35,405 bases of DNA, taken from the NCBI GenBank assembly GCA_949127805.1, contig CASBQC010000418.1, positions 1 to 35,405 of the forward strand, in the 5' to 3' direction. The first letter of the stretch is position 1. The number at the start of each line of letters is the position of its first letter. The stretch comes from Nostocales cyanobacterium PMM_0081. GTDB taxonomy: Bacteria > Cyanobacteriota > Cyanobacteriia > Cyanobacteriales > Nostocaceae. The position numbers were made by a program, and so were the translations under genes. Below are positions 31,072 through 35,405 of this stretch, piece by piece. Under the pieces are notes generated by a model. That model ran no database searches, was not told the origin of the DNA, and worked only from the letters and a program-made list of their open reading frames with translations.

Positions 31072-32391
31072 ATGGTTCCTACAAGAAGAGTTTATTTGTT
31101 ATTAGTTTCGGGAATTGCGATCGCGCCAATTGTCGCAATGTTTCTTAATATATCAAGTAGCATCGCGATCGCTTTACTATTTGATGTCATAATCTTGGCT
31201 TTAATGATTGTAGATGGTAAGCGATCGCGTCGTCACCGTGTAGAAATAAAACGCGACTTACCACCACGACTATCAATTGGACGCGATAACCCGGTGGTGC
31301 TGACGGTAAAAAGTAACACAAACGCCGTAATTCTCATCCGCGATTATTACCCAACAGGGTTTGGTGTATCAACATCAAAAATTCGCGCTGCTGTGGAGAG
31401 TGACAGCACCCAAGAATTAAATTATACCGTTAAGCCGACGCAGCGAGGAGAATTTTCTTGGGGTGATATTCAGGTGCGACAATTGGGACTTTGGGGTTTA
31501 GCGTGGGATGATTGGAAGATTCCGCAAAGTTTAAAAATTAAGGTTTATCCTGATTTAATTGGCTTGCGATCGCTTTCAATTCGTTTGACACTACAATCAT
31601 CCGGTTCCATGCGTCAACGGCAATCGGGTATGGGGACAGAGTTTGCTGAATTGCGAAACTATCGCACAGGAGACGATTTGCGGTTTATTGATTGGAAAGC
31701 TACCGCACGTCGTGTAGGAGGGTATGGAAATGCATCACCATTAGTGAGGGTTTTGGAACCAGAACAAGAGCAGACCTTATTCATTTTACTCGATCGCGGA
31801 CGGTTGATGACAGCAAAAGTGCAAGGTTTGCAGCGATTTGATTGGGGTTTGAATGCAACATTGTCCTTAGCTTTGGCAGGTTTACATCGAGGCGATCGCG
31901 TCGGTGTTGGTGTCTTTGACCGCCAAATACATACGTGGATTCCCCCAGAACGCGGACAACATCATTTAGGTCATCTCATAGATCGCTTGACTCCCATTCA
32001 ACCGATATTACTAGAATCTGATTATTTAGGTGCAGTCACCAATGTTGTGCGACAACAAACCCGCAGGGCGCTTGTAGTGGTCATTACAGATATAGTTGAT
32101 GTCACAGCCTCTGCCGAACTTCTCGCCGCACTCAGCAAACTTGCACCGCGCTATCTGCCGTTTTGCGTCACCTTACGCGACCCCGAAGTTGATAATTTAG
32201 CGCACACCTCCAGTGAAAATGTTACACAGACTTATAACCGTGCTGTTGCCTTAGATTTATTAGCACAACGTCGAGTTGCCTTTGCACAGTTGAAGCAAAG
32301 AGGTGTATTAGTACTTGATGCACCAGCTAATCAGATTACAGATAAATTAGTTGAACAATATTTGCGACTAAAAGCCCGGAATCAACTTTAG
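31072..32391 (+). CDS. DUF58 domain protein
   Basis: 'SGMGTEFAELRNYRTGDDLRFIDWKATARR...LVRVLEPEQEQTLFILLDRGRLM', usual neighbour of MoxR. Confidence 0.92.
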   Translation: MVPTRRVYLLLVSGIAIAPIVAMFLNISSSIAIALLFDVIILALMIVDGKRSRRHRVEIKRDLPPRLSIGRDNPVVLTVKSNTNAVILIRDYYPTGFGVSTSKIRAAVESDSTQELNYTVKPTQRGEFSWGDIQVRQLGLWGLAWDDWKIPQSLKIKVYPDLIGLRSLSIRLTLQSSGSMRQRQSGMGTEFAELRNYRTGDDLRFIDWKATARRVGGYGNASPLVRVLEPEQEQTLFILLDRGRLMTAKVQGLQRFDWGLNATLSLALAGLHRGDRVGVGVFDRQIHTWIPPERGQHHLGHLIDRLTPIQPILLESDYLGAVTNVVRQQTRRALVVVITDIVDVTASAELLAALSKLAPRYLPFCVTLRDPEVDNLAHTSSENVTQTYNRAVALDLLAQRRVAFAQLKQRGVLVLDAPANQITDKLVEQYLRLKARNQL

Positions 32392-32392
32392 C

Positions 32393-32513
32393 AGGACTTA
32401 CGCAAAAATTCTCTCTCTTCCTCATTCCTCTGCGTCCTCTGCGATAGTAGTGCAGTAGCCTACGGCAAGCCGCTTTGCGTCTACGTTTTTCCCTAAAGGA
32501 GTGCGTAAGTCCT
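32393..32513. mobile_element. MITE-like element with 12-bp terminal inverted repeats
   Basis: AGGACTTACGCA (32393-32404) and exact reverse complement TGCGTAAGTCCT (32502-32513). Confidence 0.75.
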
Positions 32514-32536
32514 AAGACATAGACGTGAAAAACAAT

Positions 32537-32605
32537 GTAGAGACGTAGCAGTGCTACGTCTCTAGGGGTTCTGGATAACGCATATTTAAATTCCGTTGAT
32601 GTCTA
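32537..32605. repeat. GTAGAGACGTAGCAGTGCTACGTCTCTAG palindrome plus conserved flank
   Basis: Second copy of the palindrome and GGATAACGCATATTTAAATTCCGTTGATGTCTAT block seen at 29260-29328. Confidence 0.8.
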
Positions 32606-32613
32606 TAGTAATC

Positions 32614-33588
32614 CTAAATCATTCGTGAAAAACCAGATCCCCGCTTGCGGCTGCAATAGGCTACTAAAAGTACAAATAAAGTCATTCCCACGAGATATTT
32701 TAAGGGATTTGGGATGTTAGGATTGGGAGAAAAAAAGCCTTCGATAGTACCAGCAATTATCAACATTGGGATAATGCCAAATAGTAGTTGTACCCCCAAA
32801 GAACCGTAAAATTTGAGTGCGTCACGACGGCTATATTTTCCGGGAAATAAAATTGCTCTAGCGAGTAAAAAACCTGCACCACCAGCAAAAAAGATAGCGG
32901 GTAATTCTAGGGAACCGTGGGGAAATACAAATGCCCAAAAGGGATAAGCAAGATTATTTTGACCGACTAAGGTGGCAAGAGTACCAATTAATAAGCCATT
33001 AAACCATAATAAGAATGTGGTGTAAATTCCCGCTGTCATGCCACCAGCGATCGCCCCAAAGGATACTGATAAGTTATTAATCGTAATATTACTTGATGCT
33101 AAAGGTTCAATTCCGACTATTGACCCCATCCACAATTTATGCTCATCTCGCACCTGGGTAATTAAACTTTCCGGGGCGAGAAGTGATATAAAGGTGGGAT
33201 CTTGCCACGCATACCACCAAGCAATTAGCGCTCCTAGCAGAAAAGTAGCTGTGGCTGTGGCAATATATAAAAATGTTTCCTGCACCACTGCTGGTAATCC
33301 CCAACGGTAGAATTCTACCACTGCTTGCCATTCTTGTCGTCTTGAACCCTGATAAATTTGCGTATAAGCGCGAGTTGTCAAAAATTGTAAACTTTGCGTC
33401 AAAGTATTGCCTACTTTCTGAGTCTGGGCACGAGCTAAATCTGCCGCTACTGAACGGTATAAACTCGCTAACTCTCTAATTTCCGTTGCTTGCAGTGACT
33501 TGATTCCTTTTTTTTCTACTTGTCTTAATAAAGCATCTAAACGCTGCCAGTTTGGTTCTCGTCGAGAAATCCAACGTTGAATATTCAT
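32614..33588 (-). CDS. Stage II sporulation protein M (SpoIIM)-like membrane protein
   Basis: 'MNIQRWISRREPNWQRLDALLRQVEKKGIKSLQATEIRELASLYRSVAADLARAQT', multi-TM, 'FPHGSLELPAIFFAGGAGFLLA'. Confidence 0.88.
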   Translation of the reverse strand: MNIQRWISRREPNWQRLDALLRQVEKKGIKSLQATEIRELASLYRSVAADLARAQTQKVGNTLTQSLQFLTTRAYTQIYQGSRRQEWQAVVEFYRWGLPAVVQETFLYIATATATFLLGALIAWWYAWQDPTFISLLAPESLITQVRDEHKLWMGSIVGIEPLASSNITINNLSVSFGAIAGGMTAGIYTTFLLWFNGLLIGTLATLVGQNNLAYPFWAFVFPHGSLELPAIFFAGGAGFLLARAILFPGKYSRRDALKFYGSLGVQLLFGIIPMLIIAGTIEGFFSPNPNIPNPLKYLVGMTLFVLLVAYCSRKRGSGFSRMI

Positions 33589-33667
33589 AAACTTTGGGAA
33601 TACTTAATTGAAGTTATCTTAAGATAGCTTCAAATCTAGAACTTACTTTACAAGAGAATTTGACATT

Positions 33668-34516
33668 ATGTCTCTTAATCACGATTCTCCCGGAACAATA
33701 CAACCACTTAGCCTCGGTAATGTCGTCAGTGCCGGAATGCGGTTATATCGTTCTCACCTCAAATCTTATATTAAACTGGCATTTAACGCTTATTTGTGGA
33801 TATTTGTACCAATTTATGGTTGGGCAAAATTTGCAGCAATTTTAGCTTTAATATCCCGGTTAGCTTTTGGTGAATTGGTGGATCAACCGGAATCTATTGA
33901 ACAAGGTCGCAGAATTGTCAATTCGCGCATGTGGCAATTTTTAATTATGCGTTTGTTAATGTTTGGAATTGGCATAGCTTTAATAATTCCCTTTTCTATT
34001 ATTATCGGGATTGTTACCGTTTTTTTTGCTGGCAGTATCGCCGCAGGTGTTACCCCAAATGCAACTACTATTCTGATTGTTTCTCTGTTAACACTCATTT
34101 TGATACCAGTTTTTTTTGTTGCTATGCTTTGGGTACAAGCTCGCTTTTTTCTAGTTGAAGTTCCCCTTGCTATTGAAGACAATGTTGATGGAACCTCGAC
34201 GATTGGTCGCAGTTGGGAATTAACAAAAGGACATGCTTGGCGAATTGTCGCGATTTTATTAGTGGGTTATTTAATTACGATACCGATACAAATTCCCTTT
34301 ACTATTCTGAGTACTATTATTCAGGCAATTATAACGTATTCAACTCAAGAAAATCCCAGTTACGCTTTTCTTTCGCCACTGGTGAGTCTAATTATTGGTT
34401 TAATAAGTGCTGCGTTTATTGTACCCTTTTGGCAGTCAATCAAAGGAGTGATTTATTATGACTTGCGGAGTCGTCGGGAAGGGATGGGATTGAAGTTACG
34501 AGACAGAGATATTTAA
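33668..34516 (+). CDS. Multi-pass membrane protein (DUF975/glycerophosphodiester-phosphodiesterase-membrane-domain-like)
   Basis: 282 aa, 'LSLGNVVSAGMRLYRSHLKSYIKLAFNAYLWIFVPIYGWAKF', several TMs, between SpoIIM and RDD genes. Confidence 0.65.
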   Translation: MSLNHDSPGTIQPLSLGNVVSAGMRLYRSHLKSYIKLAFNAYLWIFVPIYGWAKFAAILALISRLAFGELVDQPESIEQGRRIVNSRMWQFLIMRLLMFGIGIALIIPFSIIIGIVTVFFAGSIAAGVTPNATTILIVSLLTLILIPVFFVAMLWVQARFFLVEVPLAIEDNVDGTSTIGRSWELTKGHAWRIVAILLVGYLITIPIQIPFTILSTIIQAIITYSTQENPSYAFLSPLVSLIIGLISAAFIVPFWQSIKGVIYYDLRSRREGMGLKLRDRDI

Positions 34517-34536
34517 ACGTTAGTACAAAAATTGCT

Positions 34537-35319
34537 ATGCACTTATTCAACAAAATTAAATTTCGCACACCAGAAAGTGTAGAACTAGAATTTACTCTTG
34601 CCGGCATCGGTAATCGCGCTTGGGCATTGATAATTGATTATCTCGTTTTGGGTGCGATAATGACGCTGTTTCTTCTTATCTGGGTGACGCTTGCTGTGCA
34701 GTTAGGGGATTTGTGGAAGGGGATATTTGGCAAACAGGTGAGTTTATGGTTAATAGCGATCGCACTCATTACCAGCTTTGCTATTTACACAGGTTACTTT
34801 GTCTTCTTTGAAACTTTATGGCATGGTCAAACCCCCGGCAAACGCTTTGCCAAAATTCGCGTTGTTCGAGATGATGGTAGACCTGTAGGTTTGCAACAAA
34901 CAACATTACGGGCTTTACTTAGACCGATTGATGAGTTTTTCTATCTTGGTGCTTTATTTATTATCTTTAATAATAGGGAAAAGCGCTTAGGTGATTTAGC
35001 CGCCGGTACAATTGTCATTCAAACTCAAAGACCGCTTGCATCAACAACTTTGACAATTTCCGAACAAGCAAAGCCAGTATATGAACATTTGCTGCAAGTT
35101 ACCGATTTATCATCATTATTGCCTGATGATTTTGCCGTTATTCGCGAATATTTACTCAGACGCGGCGTCATGTCAACAAAAGCAAGAATGAAGCTGGCTT
35201 TAGAGTTGACTAAGCAAGTTCAAGACATTATCGACTTAGAAAAGCTACCAGAAAACGTTGTCCCCGATGTCTTTTTGGAAGCTGTTTATTTGGCTTATAA
35301 AGCAATAGAGTTCAGTTAA
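34537..35319 (+). CDS. RDD family membrane protein
   Basis: 'RTPESVELEFTLAGIGNRAWALIIDYLVLGAIM', 'HGQTPGKRFAKIRVVRDDGRPVGLQQTTLRALLRPID', 'EKRLGDLAAGTIVIQ'. Confidence 0.9.
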   Translation: MHLFNKIKFRTPESVELEFTLAGIGNRAWALIIDYLVLGAIMTLFLLIWVTLAVQLGDLWKGIFGKQVSLWLIAIALITSFAIYTGYFVFFETLWHGQTPGKRFAKIRVVRDDGRPVGLQQTTLRALLRPIDEFFYLGALFIIFNNREKRLGDLAAGTIVIQTQRPLASTTLTISEQAKPVYEHLLQVTDLSSLLPDDFAVIREYLLRRGVMSTKARMKLALELTKQVQDIIDLEKLPENVVPDVFLEAVYLAYKAIEFS

Positions 35320-35327
35320 GGATTTTT

Positions 35328-35405
35328 GGAACGGTTCCACAAGTTATGGGAACGGTTCCACAAGTTATGGGAACGGTTCCACAAGTTATGGGAACGGTTC
35401 CACAA
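35328..35405. repeat. 21-bp tandem repeat array, continues beyond window
   Basis: About 3.7 identical copies of GGAACGGTTCCACAAGTTATG. Each unit contains the palindrome GGAAC-G-GTTCC. Confidence 0.95.

Noticed and set aside
33883-34461. ORFs 33883..34182(-), 33931..34158(+), 34213..34461(+)
   Set aside because: Alternative frames of the 33668..34516 membrane protein.
35328-35405. Possible CRISPR array
   Set aside because: The 21-bp units are directly contiguous and identical, with no unique spacers.

Overview
Cyanobacterial chromosome segment, probably filamentous/Nostocales-like (many GCGATCGC HIP1 sites, heptanucleotide repeats, MITE-like palindromes, several tnpB elements). The main finding is at 1-7053. 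An apparent operon encodes a VMAP-C-like protein (5' truncated by the window), a MoxR-type AAA+ ATPase and a 1038-aa protein (SAV_2336/vWA-like region, HTH-like segment, C-terminal formylglycine-generating-enzyme/FGE-sulfatase domain). It is followed by an Avd-like four-helix-bundle gene, a DGR-type reverse transcriptase and a template repeat (TR). Manual alignment of TR 6929-7053 with the variable repeat VR 4878-5002 (the last codons of the FGE domain) gives 18 mismatches, 16 of them at TR adenines. This is a diversity-generating retroelement (DGR) that diversifies the sensor-like end of a ternary VMAP/MoxR/vWA-like conflict system. Elsewhere: GT39-like and GT2-GtrA glycosyltransferases, an alternative oxidase (PTOX-like), a 51-aa PirA-like small ORF missing from the ORF track, SAM hydroxide adenosyltransferase, two tnpB genes each interrupted by a group II intron carrying an RT-HNH protein, an IS200/IS605 tnpA, a third solo tnpB, ObgE, NADAR, a frameshifted DUF2243 gene, and a DUF4129/DUF4350/MoxR/DUF58/SpoIIM/RDD cluster. 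A four-helix-bundle (S23/IVS-like) gene flanked by inverted heptad arrays interrupts that cluster. All assignments are by eye, from motifs and manual alignment. No database search was run.
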